Part shown: positions 26,012 through 34,314 of the stretch, piece by piece
Layout: every line of letters begins with the position of its first letter
How positions within the stretch are numbered: the stretch's first letter is position 1
Assembly: GCA_021323705.1 (NCBI GenBank)
Contig: JAJPKL010000023.1
Span: 1-64,000 of the forward strand
Reading direction: 5' to 3'
Length of the DNA stretch: 64,000 nucleotides
DNA from: Nitrososphaerota archaeon
GTDB taxonomy: Archaea; Thermoproteota; Nitrososphaeria; Nitrososphaerales; Nitrosopumilaceae
The notes under the pieces: model-generated
Seen by the model: only the letters and a program-made list of their open reading frames with translations
What the model was told of the DNA's origin: nothing
The model's database searches: none
Program-made: the position numbers and the translations under genes

Positions 26012-26721
26012 GGAGCTCCTATGAATTTGTGCAACTGAGGTACAATACGTACTTCTTTATAATAAATATGAACTGCATCATAAAAGTCAAGAAGCTGTTT
26101 CAAATCAGGTTCTGCTATTCCATATGTAGGCTGTATTATAAATCCTGCAATCTGAGTCTTCATCGGAATATCAAAAATGCTCTTGAGAAGATTTTTGAAT
26201 TGTTCAAGTCTAGTTCTTGAACTTACAACTATTTTGATATATGTTATTTTACCAGAATCAGTAGCAAGTTTTAAACATTGTAATTCATTTTCCAAAAGTT
26301 TAGAATAATGAGCTTGGTCTACAAATTCAGAGTCAGGTGTTTTGAATTCGATTTTAACGACATCAAAATATGGCAAAACCTGAGCAAATTTTACAGAATC
26401 AAAACATGAAGATTCTAGATATGTCATGATCTTCTTTTGTTGTACAAATTTTGCCAATTCAGATACTGCATCAGATTGAACAAGCGGATCTCCTCCAGTG
26501 AAATTGACCTTGTATGTATTTTTTATTAGGTTGTTTTCAATTAGCTTCTTTGCGTCATCAATTTGATACTCTTTTCCAGACGACATGGGCAACGACTCTT
26601 TTGTATCACAGTAGTAACATTTGAAGGGGCACCCTGCCAGCCTGACAAAAAGGGTCTTGGTGCCGTAGAGAATTCCTTCTCCTTCTATTGAAGTAAATAT
26701 TTCATACAGTCGTACTTTCAA
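26008..26721 (-). CDS. queE: 7-carboxy-7-deazaguanine synthase
   Basis: This 237-residue radical SAM enzyme converts 6-carboxytetrahydropterin to 7-carboxy-7-deazaguanine. The cluster motif CPFKCYYC gives Cys31, Cys35 and Cys38 in the CX3CX2C spacing seen in many QueE. The opening SIEGEGILYGTKTLFVR and the NFTGGDPL motif are family signatures. It is the first gene of a two-gene operon with folE. The intermediate enzyme QueD is not found in this window. Confidence 0.94.
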   Translation of the reverse strand: MKVRLYEIFTSIEGEGILYGTKTLFVRLAGCPFKCYYCDTKESLPMSSGKEYQIDDAKKLIENNLIKNTYKVNFTGGDPLVQSDAVSELAKFVQQKKIMTYLESSCFDSVKFAQVLPYFDVVKIEFKTPDSEFVDQAHYSKLLENELQCLKLATDSGKITYIKIVVSSRTRLEQFKNLLKSIFDIPMKTQIAGFIIQPTYGIAEPDLKQLLDFYDAVHIYYKEVRIVPQLHKFIGAP

Positions 26722-26804
26722 GTGTTCGATCTCTGTTTATTCATTATTTATTTAATTGGATTCTATGATGAACATATTTTACCAAAACGATTTATCTGAT
26801 TAAT

Positions 26805-26810
26805 GGAGGA
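26805..26810 (+). promoter_or_regulatory. Shine-Dalgarno site of the NHL protein gene
   Basis: GGAGGA lies nine bases before GTG 26820 and supports that start. Clear SD sites are rare in this window, where many first genes look leaderless. Confidence 0.6.
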
Positions 26811-26819
26811 AATCACATA

Positions 26820-29183
26820 GTGAGAAAAACAATTTTTTTGCTTGTTATTATAGCTGCTGTGATTTTTATCAGCTATCAACAAGCAGATGCCGTGACCATA
26901 AGTGCTGTTCCCAAATCTTCTGTTTTTGGTCCAAATGATTGGATAATTGTGAATATCAAAATTCAAGGATTTCATGGCGGTCCTGTATCTTGGATAGCTC
27001 ATAGACCAGATAATTCTACAATATCAGGTAATCTTACCCAAGTAAAATCAGATGGAACCTTTACACAACAGATAGTGAGAAATGCGTTTGACAATTATTT
27101 CGGCAATTGGTCTATAAACTACCGCTATGACAATGTAAATCAAACAGTTAATTTCAAGGTAAATCCCATTGTGTTAAATGTTTTCACTGACAAAGATACC
27201 TATTATGAGCCAAATGTAATGCATGTTAACATTACCACGTCATATTACATACCGGTTGCAAATCAAGCAGAATTTTTCCATCTAAATTTTTATGATCAAA
27301 AAGGAAATATTGTAAGTGACATTCCGCAAATTGATATAAGAGCTTTTCAACGTAGTGTAATTTTCAATTTTCATATGATAGGATTAGCAGACTATCATCC
27401 GCCTGGACTGTACAAACTGAAGATCCAGTATTATAATACGATAAAAGAAGTACCATTTCTTTTAGGCAAATATTCTGAGCTCATGCTAGTATCTTCGCAC
27501 ACAGATAAGAGTACGTACCAAGTAGGAGATGTGATTAATCTAGCACTTTCAGTCACTAGAGTTACACAGTCAGAAGGTACCTTGAAAATAACGGATCCGT
27601 CTGGAAATGTCATCACCCGACAATTCCAAGTATTTTCTGTACATACACCTTTGGTGTTGAACGGTATAACAAAGAGTATCGGCACATATAGCTATGTAAT
27701 ACAATATGCAGGAGTTAGCAATTCAGGTTCGTTCAATGTAATCGCAAGTCCAAGAACATTGCCTAACATTGAATTTGGCATATTTCCTGATAAATTCAAC
27801 TACAGACCTGGAGATATAATTCACCTTAAAATTCATACATCAGAGATAGTTGCAAATTCAGTAAACCTTTGGGTGATAGACCCAAATGGTGTAGAATATC
27901 CCAGAAAATCGTTATCAATGACAACACTTGATACAATACTGCCGTACAAGATAGGCAAGAACTATACAACTGGACATTGGGAAATTTATGCAGATTATGA
28001 CGGAATAATTAGAAATGCATCCTTTGATATCAAGGGATCACCGGTTGGCGAAAATGAGTTATTGAACGCTAATCAATTCAGCATACCAAAGTTTGTTTCC
28101 TATTTTGGTACGTCAACCTCTTTTAATGATCCAACTGGAATAGCTATAGATTCAGATAATGATGTTTATGTTGTTGATTCCGGTAATTCTCAAATAAAAA
28201 AATTTGATTCTAACGGAAAATTACTAGTATCTTGGGGAAGCGCAGGGTCAGGTAACGGTCAATTTATTCACTCAAATGGAATTTTTGTTGGAAAAAAGTA
28301 TGTCTATGTAGCAGACACTGGGAATGCAAGAATCCAGATGTTTGACAAGCAAGGTAATTTCATTTATGCGTGGGGAGGTTATGGAGATGAACATGGTATG
28401 TTCCATATACCAGTAGGATTATCTGAAGATGTCGGGCGCTATCTATTTGTTGTAGATTCTGGAAGAGATACCATACAGATATTCAATACAGAGCGTCAGT
28501 ATACTGATCAGATAAGACCCCTGCTCACAGATGGAGCTAATTTTACATCACTTAATGACATTTCCTTTGATGCAAAGAATGATTTCTATATCTCTTCGTC
28601 TGATAATAAAATATTGAAGTTTTCAGACATTGGAGATTTCATAAACTTTTTTGGCTCTAGTGGAACCGAGAATGGCAGATTCAACAACCCCACCGCAATA
28701 GCCATAGATGCAAAGGACAATTTTTATGTTGCAGATACCAATAATCATAGAATTCAGAAATTTGATTCCTATGGAAATTTTCTTCTAAGTTGGGGTTCGG
28801 AAGGAACTTTAGCTGGTCAATTTGAAGAGCCGATTGGACTTGCAACAGATTCTTTAGGAAATATCTATGTCGTAGACAAGAAAAATGACAATATACAAAA
28901 ATTTTCTCTATATGGAACGGAAAGTCGCACTGTACCTCATTGGGTTAGAGAAAGAATACTTTGGTGGTCTGAAAAAGCATTAGGCAAAGACGAGTTTGTA
29001 TTGGCAGTGAAATTCATGATAAATCAAGGTTTGATAAATGCCACTATAACAAATGACACATCAACAGATGTTCCTGATTGGATAAAAAATGTGGCTAATT
29101 GGTGGGCAACGGGTCAGATTGACGACAAAACGCTTGCTACTAGTCTTCAGTACCTTATTTCAAAAGGAATCTTTAGAATTTAA
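26820..29183 (+). CDS. Exported NHL-repeat surface protein with Ig-like domains
   Basis: This 787-residue protein starts at GTG 26820 and has a signal peptide (about 1-24, ending ADA). Residues 25-410 look like several Ig/MG-type beta domains. About five NHL repeats (units like DSDNDVYVVDSGNSQIKKFD) cover about 420-695 and would form a beta-propeller. The C-terminus (about 705-787) holds two copies of a tryptophan-rich module (VPHWVRERILWWSE and VPDWIKNVANWWATGQIDD) that recurs in thaumarchaeal surface proteins. NHL propellers bind proteins or sugars. The exact role is unknown. Confidence 0.85.
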   Translation: MRKTIFLLVIIAAVIFISYQQADAVTISAVPKSSVFGPNDWIIVNIKIQGFHGGPVSWIAHRPDNSTISGNLTQVKSDGTFTQQIVRNAFDNYFGNWSINYRYDNVNQTVNFKVNPIVLNVFTDKDTYYEPNVMHVNITTSYYIPVANQAEFFHLNFYDQKGNIVSDIPQIDIRAFQRSVIFNFHMIGLADYHPPGLYKLKIQYYNTIKEVPFLLGKYSELMLVSSHTDKSTYQVGDVINLALSVTRVTQSEGTLKITDPSGNVITRQFQVFSVHTPLVLNGITKSIGTYSYVIQYAGVSNSGSFNVIASPRTLPNIEFGIFPDKFNYRPGDIIHLKIHTSEIVANSVNLWVIDPNGVEYPRKSLSMTTLDTILPYKIGKNYTTGHWEIYADYDGIIRNASFDIKGSPVGENELLNANQFSIPKFVSYFGTSTSFNDPTGIAIDSDNDVYVVDSGNSQIKKFDSNGKLLVSWGSAGSGNGQFIHSNGIFVGKKYVYVADTGNARIQMFDKQGNFIYAWGGYGDEHGMFHIPVGLSEDVGRYLFVVDSGRDTIQIFNTERQYTDQIRPLLTDGANFTSLNDISFDAKNDFYISSSDNKILKFSDIGDFINFFGSSGTENGRFNNPTAIAIDAKDNFYVADTNNHRIQKFDSYGNFLLSWGSEGTLAGQFEEPIGLATDSLGNIYVVDKKNDNIQKFSLYGTESRTVPHWVRERILWWSEKALGKDEFVLAVKFMINQGLINATITNDTSTDVPDWIKNVANWWATGQIDDKTLATSLQYLISKGIFRI

Positions 29184-29392
29184 GAAGCGATTTGTGGTAT
29201 TTTTCTAGCAAATAATCCTGCAATGAATATCATCACGCCAAGGATTCCTATTAGGCTTCCAATAAACTCTATAGTATCACTAAGATCTGGCACTATTGGA
29301 GCAAGAAATACAGCAAGTATTGCGCCCACCACAATCATTGGAATGCCTATACCTATTGAGATCTGCTTTGATGCCATACGATGTGCTGCCAT
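29180..29392 (-). CDS. Small two-helix membrane protein
   Basis: This 70-residue protein has two membrane helices (about 10-31 and 40-62) separated by a short acidic loop. There are no motifs to suggest a role. It overlaps the end of the convergent NHL protein gene by 4 bases. It looks like a genuine short gene because both helices are well formed and the next gene begins cleanly beyond it. Confidence 0.6.
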   Translation of the reverse strand: MAAHRMASKQISIGIGIPMIVVGAILAVFLAPIVPDLSDTIEFIGSLIGILGVMIFIAGLFARKIPQIAS

Positions 29393-29463
29393 TAAAAATC
29401 TATATGAATTTTATGGAATTTTCATCAGATAAAGGGTCAATTTTAGAAACTATAGGAATTCGA

Positions 29464-30630
29464 TCAGTCTCTACCGTGTTTTTCCTTTTCTGATTTTTTT
29501 GTATTTTGATGGTTTTTTTCATGATCATTATTTTTTGAGTCATGTTCTTGCGTTACATTGTAGTTTTGGTGTGTTGGTGGTGTAGGTGTTGATACTGTAG
29601 TGTTCTCAGATGGAGGTGTTGGTGGTGTAGGTGTTGATACTGTAGTGTTCTCAGATGGAGGTGTTGGTGGTGTAGGTGTTGATACTGTAGTGTTCTCAGA
29701 TGGAGGTGTTGATACCTCTGCGACCCTTTCAGCCAGTTTTGCTTTTTGGTAAGTTTGGATAATTTTTATTAGATTTATTGCTTGGTCAACTTTTCCTTCT
29801 GCTACTAAATGCTTAAGCTCTGCCACCATGTCTTGGGGGCTACTGTTTATAGTAATATTCGAGTTATTTACAGTAGTATGAGGCTGGTTTGTCGGCATAG
29901 TGTTTTTTGGTACATTAAACTGTGTAGCGTTGTCTGGTTTGGTGTTATTATACTGAGTAGCATTATTTTGTTGTACAATATTAGATTGTGTTACATTTAG
30001 CTGTGCGATCTGTTTTTCTGTGAAATCTTTTGCTCTTTGTGAAATTTTTTCTTGTGCAGCTTCAGTAAGTGAATTGTGTGTAGCAGCAACAAAATCGTTA
30101 GCACTTTGAATTTGTTTTGAAGCATCGTCAAGGTTTCCTGAATCAATGTCTTGGTTTGCGCTTTGGAGCATTTCATCAAAGTTTGTAAAATTGATATTCA
30201 CATTATTTTGTAGTGCAATAGATTTTAGGAGGTTCCCCATATTTTCGAGCCTTATTATTTCACCTCGTAATTGATTTATCTCTGCTCTCTGTTGATCATT
30301 TGATGTTGATGTTGCATTAAGCGAATTTATTTTATCATTTGTTTCCTTGAAAAACTTCATGGCTGCAAGAAAATGTTGTTTAGCAGCACTAACATCTTGC
30401 TGAGACACAGCCTGTGATAATGCGTCAGTTTCATTGGAGCCTTGCTTGTAAAGCTGGTTAATGTCATCAGTCACATTATTAATTTGTGATATAGTAACCC
30501 CAAGGTTATCTCTTGCCTGAATTGCAATATTGAGTAGAGTATCTAGTTGGGGATCGGCATAGGACTTCATAGGAATAACAGAGATCATCGTTCCAACCAA
30601 AATTAAGAGAAATATTGATGATATCCTCAT
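29464..30630 (-). CDS. Exported helical protein with Pro/Thr repeats
   Basis: This 388-residue protein has a signal peptide (about 1-25, ending YA-D). A long helical, coiled-coil-prone region rich in Asn, Gln and Lys follows to about residue 200, then an Asn/Thr-rich stretch and a helical segment, then three copies of a 15-residue Pro/Thr/Ser repeat and a highly charged His/Lys/Asp-rich tail. The repeats look like a wall-spanning or glycosylated linker. ATG 30630 overlaps the stop of the membrane-tethered regulator gene, with a GGAGG about seven bases upstream, so the two are coupled. Function is not known; a role in sensing the envelope state is inferred from the operon. Confidence 0.75.
   Translation of the reverse strand: MRISSIFLLILVGTMISVIPMKSYADPQLDTLLNIAIQARDNLGVTISQINNVTDDINQLYKQGSNETDALSQAVSQQDVSAAKQHFLAAMKFFKETNDKINSLNATSTSNDQQRAEINQLRGEIIRLENMGNLLKSIALQNNVNINFTNFDEMLQSANQDIDSGNLDDASKQIQSANDFVAATHNSLTEAAQEKISQRAKDFTEKQIAQLNVTQSNIVQQNNATQYNNTKPDNATQFNVPKNTMPTNQPHTTVNNSNITINSSPQDMVAELKHLVAEGKVDQAINLIKIIQTYQKAKLAERVAEVSTPPSENTTVSTPTPPTPPSENTTVSTPTPPTPPSENTTVSTPTPPTHQNYNVTQEHDSKNNDHEKNHQNTKKSEKEKHGRD
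29569..29709. repeat. 45-bp tandem repeat, about three copies
   Basis: About three near-identical 45-bp units lie head to tail and encode the repeated SENTTVSTPTPPTPP unit of the exported protein. The near-perfect DNA identity points to recent expansion or ongoing homogenisation, so copy number may vary between strains. It is coding and has no spacers, so it is not a CRISPR. Confidence 0.85.
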
Positions 30631-31823
30631 TGTCTATCCTCCTCAACTTTTTGTAATTTTATTAGATTTTGTTGATCTACTTTTTCTATTTCGACAACTC
30701 CTTCCCTTTCTAATCGTTTTACCGCTCTCCATGTTGTGGTACGCGGCAAAAGGAATTTCTTGCGAAGTTCGCTTTCAAAAACTCTTCCTCCCTTTTCAGA
30801 GATAAATGCGATGATTTCCTTGTCTTCTTGTCGGAGCTCTGGTTTTAGTCTGAAGATTGTCTCTTTGTCTGGAGGGGTATAGTTATTCTGTGGGATTTGT
30901 GGTACTGGAATTTCTTTTGTGACAGTCTTTGTTCTTCTTAGTATAATGAATACAGTCGTTCCTGCTGCAGCGGCTCCGGCCGCAACCAAAATTGGAGTTG
31001 TGTTGGTATCTTCGGATGGTTTTGGTGTAGAAAGGGCAGTTTGTTGCTCCTGTACGGCTAGATTTTTAGCATCGTTTGCTAGCGCTTCTGCATCAGAATA
31101 CCTTCCTTGATTGAAAGCTGTATTTGCTTCATCTAGTTTTTCAGAAGCAAGTGGCGTCTTTATGTTCTCAGAGTTTACTGTATTAATGAAATCTCGAGCT
31201 TTTTGAATTGACAAGGTTGCGGTCTGACTAGTTCCTAATACTCCAAATATGTAGCTGATATCTGCAGGACCGCTTGGAAGCGAGATTAGAGATTGTCCGT
31301 CTACAACTTGTAAGTTTGATGGTGTTGTACTCATACCTACAATTACGGTATTTGCAGGCAAAAGCACAGAATAATCAATAGGAGAATCTACTCGAAATGT
31401 CCATGTCTTTCCATTTTTGGAAACGAGATCGGGTGTATCATAGTCCACTTTAATTGAAGAAGCCCCAAGAGTTTCAATGTCTGCATTATTTCCGTTCATT
31501 TTGCTTGAAAGCAACGTACCATTTTGATCTCGTATAACGAGGTTCTCAGTAGTGTTTCCATATAGGCCAAGTACAAAATCAGGAGATTGTGGATCTACAT
31601 CGCTTTGATAGAAGACATGCGTAGTGCCATCTGCATAAATGGTAAATTCAAGCGCCTTGGATGAGCTTAGTGCATACTGGATACATGAGCAAAAAGCAAG
31701 TGAAAAAAGGCAGACAGCAATAATTGGAGCCTTTAGCATTGCTGTCAGGATATAAGTAATCCTTACAAAAAGCATTGCTTCTGCTGGCGCTTCTGCTTGG
31801 ATCACCGAGATTTGCTGGTACAT
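30627..31823 (-). CDS. Membrane-tethered winged-helix transcriptional regulator
   Basis: This 398-residue protein has an N-terminal signal peptide or anchor, an extracytoplasmic beta-rich domain (about 55-260), one membrane helix near 272-292 with a basic inner flank (RRTKTVTK), and a C-terminal winged helix (about 325-390; GGRVFESELRKKFLLPRTTTWRAVKRLEREG). This layout matches predicted membrane-associated regulators of the COG2512 type: a one-component sensor with the DNA-binding part inside. ATG 31739 is another possible start, nearer the hydrophobic segment. It is 4 bases from the upstream HTH gene and overlaps the downstream exported protein gene by 4. Confidence 0.8.
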   Translation of the reverse strand: MYQQISVIQAEAPAEAMLFVRITYILTAMLKAPIIAVCLFSLAFCSCIQYALSSSKALEFTIYADGTTHVFYQSDVDPQSPDFVLGLYGNTTENLVIRDQNGTLLSSKMNGNNADIETLGASSIKVDYDTPDLVSKNGKTWTFRVDSPIDYSVLLPANTVIVGMSTTPSNLQVVDGQSLISLPSGPADISYIFGVLGTSQTATLSIQKARDFINTVNSENIKTPLASEKLDEANTAFNQGRYSDAEALANDAKNLAVQEQQTALSTPKPSEDTNTTPILVAAGAAAAGTTVFIILRRTKTVTKEIPVPQIPQNNYTPPDKETIFRLKPELRQEDKEIIAFISEKGGRVFESELRKKFLLPRTTTWRAVKRLEREGVVEIEKVDQQNLIKLQKVEEDRQ

Positions 31824-31827
31824 TCTT

Positions 31828-32115
31828 CTAGTACCTTAGGTTAAGTCCTTGGACTACACCCTGAAATCTCTGGAATTCCTGAAAGAACCTAATGCCCTTC
31901 TCTGTAATCCTAAACAGTCTATTTCTGTCAGCCTTCATTGATTCTACCAAGCCTGCATCTATCAGCTTCTGGCATTTTTCCAAGACTGCATAGTGAGAAA
32001 GATTTGCCCTTCTTGAGATGGCGGAGACGATGACTCCTTGTATTCCACCATCCATAGTTACACCCAGGATATCAGCAATGATGCCCATTTCTGACCTGTA
32101 TTGTTGTTTTGACAT
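31828..32115 (-). CDS. Winged-helix transcriptional regulator
   Basis: From ATG 32115 this encodes 95 residues, a single winged-helix domain (RRANLSHYAVLEKCQKLIDAGLVES recognition part, then a RLFRITEKG wing). ATAAAATA on the minus strand is centred about 24 bases before this ATG, fitting a leaderless start; the frame stays open upstream to 32256, but that part is not protein-like. ATG 32121 is a close alternative. It resembles small archaeal HTH_45-type regulators. It is the first gene of an operon with the membrane-tethered regulator and the repeat protein. Confidence 0.75.
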   Translation of the reverse strand: MSKQQYRSEMGIIADILGVTMDGGIQGVIVSAISRRANLSHYAVLEKCQKLIDAGLVESMKADRNRLFRITEKGIRFFQEFQRFQGVVQGLNLRY

Positions 32116-32300
32116 TGGCATCTTATAGGATTGATATTTTATGAGGGACAGCATGAAACATCGTAGCGGAACGCCTAGCGGAACGGCTGTTTCATACCTT
32201 GAAATGGCCAAAAATGTGAGATTTACGAAGCGGGGGAGATATGTCTCACACATCATGTTGAACAGATTTTATAGGGTATAGTTATAGGTCTAGTAACAAA

Positions 32301-32306
32301 GGAGGT
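32301..32306 (+). promoter_or_regulatory. Strong Shine-Dalgarno site of the TRAM protein gene
   Basis: GGAGGT lies six bases before GTG 32313. It fixes the start and suggests high translation from a leadered transcript. Confidence 0.75.
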
Positions 32307-32312
32307 GCAACG

Positions 32313-32657
32313 GTGAGCTTTAACGACTCTGGTTTTGGTGAAAGCCCAAGCCAAGGATACAGTGGAAATAGAGGTTATGGTGGAGGTCGAAGATTCGGCG
32401 GCGGACGACGATTCGGCGGCGGACGACGATTTGACGATAATAGACCAAAACCAGTAGAAACTGGAAAAGAATACGATGTATCCATAACAGAAATCAGTAG
32501 AAAGGGAGACGGTATCGCAAGAGTAGAAGGTTTTGTCATATTCGTCAAAGGCGGGCAAGTAGGCCAGAACGCAAAAGTAAAGATTACGCAAGTTGGCGGA
32601 CGCTTTGCTACTGCTGATGTAGTAGGCGAAGGAACCCCCCAACCAGCAGCAGAATAA
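32313..32657 (+). CDS. TRAM domain RNA-binding protein with RGG-like tail
   Basis: This 114-residue protein has a disordered Gly/Arg/Phe-rich N-terminal part (about 14-42; GGGRRF repeats) and a TRAM domain (about 50-108; EYDVSITEISRKGDGIARVEG then KVKITQVGGRFATADVV). TRAM proteins act as cold-shock-like RNA chaperones in archaea. The RGG-like tail is an extra that would strengthen RNA binding or promote condensation. Start GTG 32313 has a strong SD. A GCCT-GAAA-AGGC hairpin followed by T-rich DNA lies just after the stop and may terminate transcription. Confidence 0.88.
   Translation: MSFNDSGFGESPSQGYSGNRGYGGGRRFGGGRRFGGGRRFDDNRPKPVETGKEYDVSITEISRKGDGIARVEGFVIFVKGGQVGQNAKVKITQVGGRFATADVVGEGTPQPAAE
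32394..32429. repeat. Two exact 18-bp tandem copies in the TRAM gene
   Basis: TTCGGCGGCGGACGACGA occurs twice head to tail, encoding the FGGGRR units. It is much more GC-rich than its surroundings and looks like a recent duplication of the RNA-binding tail. Confidence 0.8.
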
Positions 32658-32688
32658 ACTGTTGCCTGAAAAGGCGTTCTCTGATTTC

Positions 32689-33072
32689 TTACAAATTACG
32701 AGTTTTCTTTTTTATTTCTTCTATAATTTCTAATTTCCTTGCAATATCCATATTAGGTTCCATGGTAACATACACCGTTTTGCGTTTTGGATATACAACT
32801 ATTTGTGTAACCCTTTGGCGTTCTATGTGCACATAATTAACAGGCCCTAAGCTTTTGTCAAATTGTTTTCGGATCTTTCGTCTTACAGCTACCTGTTTAC
32901 AAAAATGTTCTTCCTCTTTTTGGGATTTGAGCGAAGTTTTACCCTCTTTCATTATAGCTTCTGATATATTCCCTTTAAGATCTATTATTGCGGCAAATCG
33001 CATCATTGGATCTAGTTTTAATATAGATTCAACGATGGGAAGAAGATTTGCCTTGCTGTTGCTTTTTTTCAA
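32689..33072 (-). CDS. Conserved hypothetical protein (roadblock-like start, DUF6659-like)
   Basis: This 127-residue basic protein contains FAAIIDLKGNISEAIMKEG, like the first strands of small roadblock/profilin-type sensor proteins, and a later TQIVVYPKRKTVYVTMEPN segment. It resembles a family widespread in Thaumarchaeota (I believe DUF6659), where many paralogues occur. No function is known. It converges with the TRAM gene, 31 bases from its stop. Confidence 0.65.
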   Translation of the reverse strand: MKKSNSKANLLPIVESILKLDPMMRFAAIIDLKGNISEAIMKEGKTSLKSQKEEEHFCKQVAVRRKIRKQFDKSLGPVNYVHIERQRVTQIVVYPKRKTVYVTMEPNMDIARKLEIIEEIKKKTRNL

Positions 33073-33223
33073 TTAACGAAAACCAATGCCCTAATTCTAA
33101 ATATATCTTGGTTTAAACTGTATGATCGCCAAACATGCCTAAAAAGGGCCTTTTTTCCGTCCTAAGCATCTAGTTCATCTATTAACTTTTTATATATTAC
33201 ACATTACACTAGTCATAAGCAAT

Positions 33224-33826
33224 ATGTTTGAAAAATTCCGAAAGAAAAAGGATGAATTTAAGCCAGATTCTACTAAAAAAGATGGGGAGGATTTTTCGAC
33301 GCAGTACCAGCCACAGGAGGAGCTGGAACCTGAAAAAACAGCCGAAGTCATAGAGCAGTCACGCCCAGAACCTCCCAAAGTTATTGAGCAACAACCTCCA
33401 GAACAAGTAAAAATACCGGAGCCTATGCAGCAAAGGACAATGAGTACAGAAGACATAGGTATTAGAGCCCTCATGGACAAGCGAACCAAGCTTGAAGAGG
33501 CAATTGACTACGTAGGATTAATGATTAAGAATTTGAAGGACAAAAGAACGAATTTAGAGAAAAACATAGAGGATGAATCTGTCGATATTAAGAATTTGAA
33601 AGAAAAATTGGTTAAGGTTGGGCAGTATATTGACGAAGAAAAGCAGGGAATAAAGGCCTTGCAACAAAAGAGAAGCGAGGTAGAAAGGGAAGCAGATGAT
33701 GTTGCCACTATTATCAACAGCCTTCGTGAAAAGATATTAGGTATTGATAGAATAGTAAACGAGGAAGGCAGCAAGATAGAGAAATTCAAGGACTCTAGAC
33801 CAAAGTCAGAGTCCTCTTTCAGCTAA
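33224..33826 (+). CDS. Coiled-coil protein
   Basis: This 200-residue protein has a Pro/Glu/Gln-rich disordered N-terminal third and a long heptad-rich coiled coil from about residue 80 to 195, with repeated spacing of Ile, Leu and Val among charged residues. A TTTATATA box lies about 30 bases before the ATG. There is no catalytic motif. It could be a structural or scaffold protein. It overlaps the convergent next gene by 4 bases. Confidence 0.7.
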   Translation: MFEKFRKKKDEFKPDSTKKDGEDFSTQYQPQEELEPEKTAEVIEQSRPEPPKVIEQQPPEQVKIPEPMQQRTMSTEDIGIRALMDKRTKLEEAIDYVGLMIKNLKDKRTNLEKNIEDESVDIKNLKEKLVKVGQYIDEEKQGIKALQQKRSEVEREADDVATIINSLREKILGIDRIVNEEGSKIEKFKDSRPKSESSFS

Positions 33827-34200
33827 AAGGTAAATCCTTCTTTTAGCATATTGCCCAAATTGTCTTTTATCTCCTCTTCTGAGGATAGCGAGTCTAGATC
33901 TCTGATGAGTACCTCAGTTGCAAGACACTGGTTTTTTGAAAACTGGTAATAACAATCCAGTTTTTCCTGATAGGTTTTTGCATTATAGTACGTAGACCAA
34001 AAGTTTTCGGTAGAATGCTGCACATATAGTAGAAATTTTTGAATCACAGTCTCAATTTTGGGAGATGGATTATCTTTCATCAAACCAATTAGAATTTGTT
34101 CCAATTTACTATCCAAGTTGGACTCGTAAATTAATTGGTAAATGTCTACATTTTTTGTCACAGTTTCTTTATGCGACTGTATCATAAAAGCTTTCATCAA
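33823..34200 (-). CDS. Hypothetical helical protein
   Basis: This 125-residue soluble, mostly helical protein shows no recognisable motif; it has several Tyr, Gln and Cys residues (DCYYQFSKNQCL). ATG codons at residues 1, 2 and 6 make the start uncertain by a few residues. It lies at the end of a region of small lineage-specific genes. I see no evidence for function. Confidence 0.6.
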   Translation of the reverse strand: MMKAFMIQSHKETVTKNVDIYQLIYESNLDSKLEQILIGLMKDNPSPKIETVIQKFLLYVQHSTENFWSTYYNAKTYQEKLDCYYQFSKNQCLATEVLIRDLDSLSSEEEIKDNLGNMLKEGFTF

Positions 34201-34286
34201 TAATTTTCAAAAAATTCTCTACTAACATGTAACAACTCCATCTATTGTAAAGAAAGAAGAATTTCAGCTATGAAATAGTCACAATA

Positions 34287-34294
34287 CTTAAATA
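34287..34294 (+). promoter_or_regulatory. TATA-like box of the structured RNA
   Basis: CTTAAATA is centred about 25 bases before the point where the paired RNA region begins (about 34315), the spacing expected for an archaeal promoter. Confidence 0.5.
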
Positions 34295-34314
34295 ATTTGC
34301 ATGTGTATATATTG

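Noticed and set aside
29569-29709. CRISPR array
   Set aside because: Units are contiguous without unique spacers and encode a Pro/Thr repeat in frame.
31828-32256. Longer start of the winged-helix regulator
   Set aside because: The extra N-terminal 47 residues are not protein-like, and the TATA-like box lies inside that stretch.
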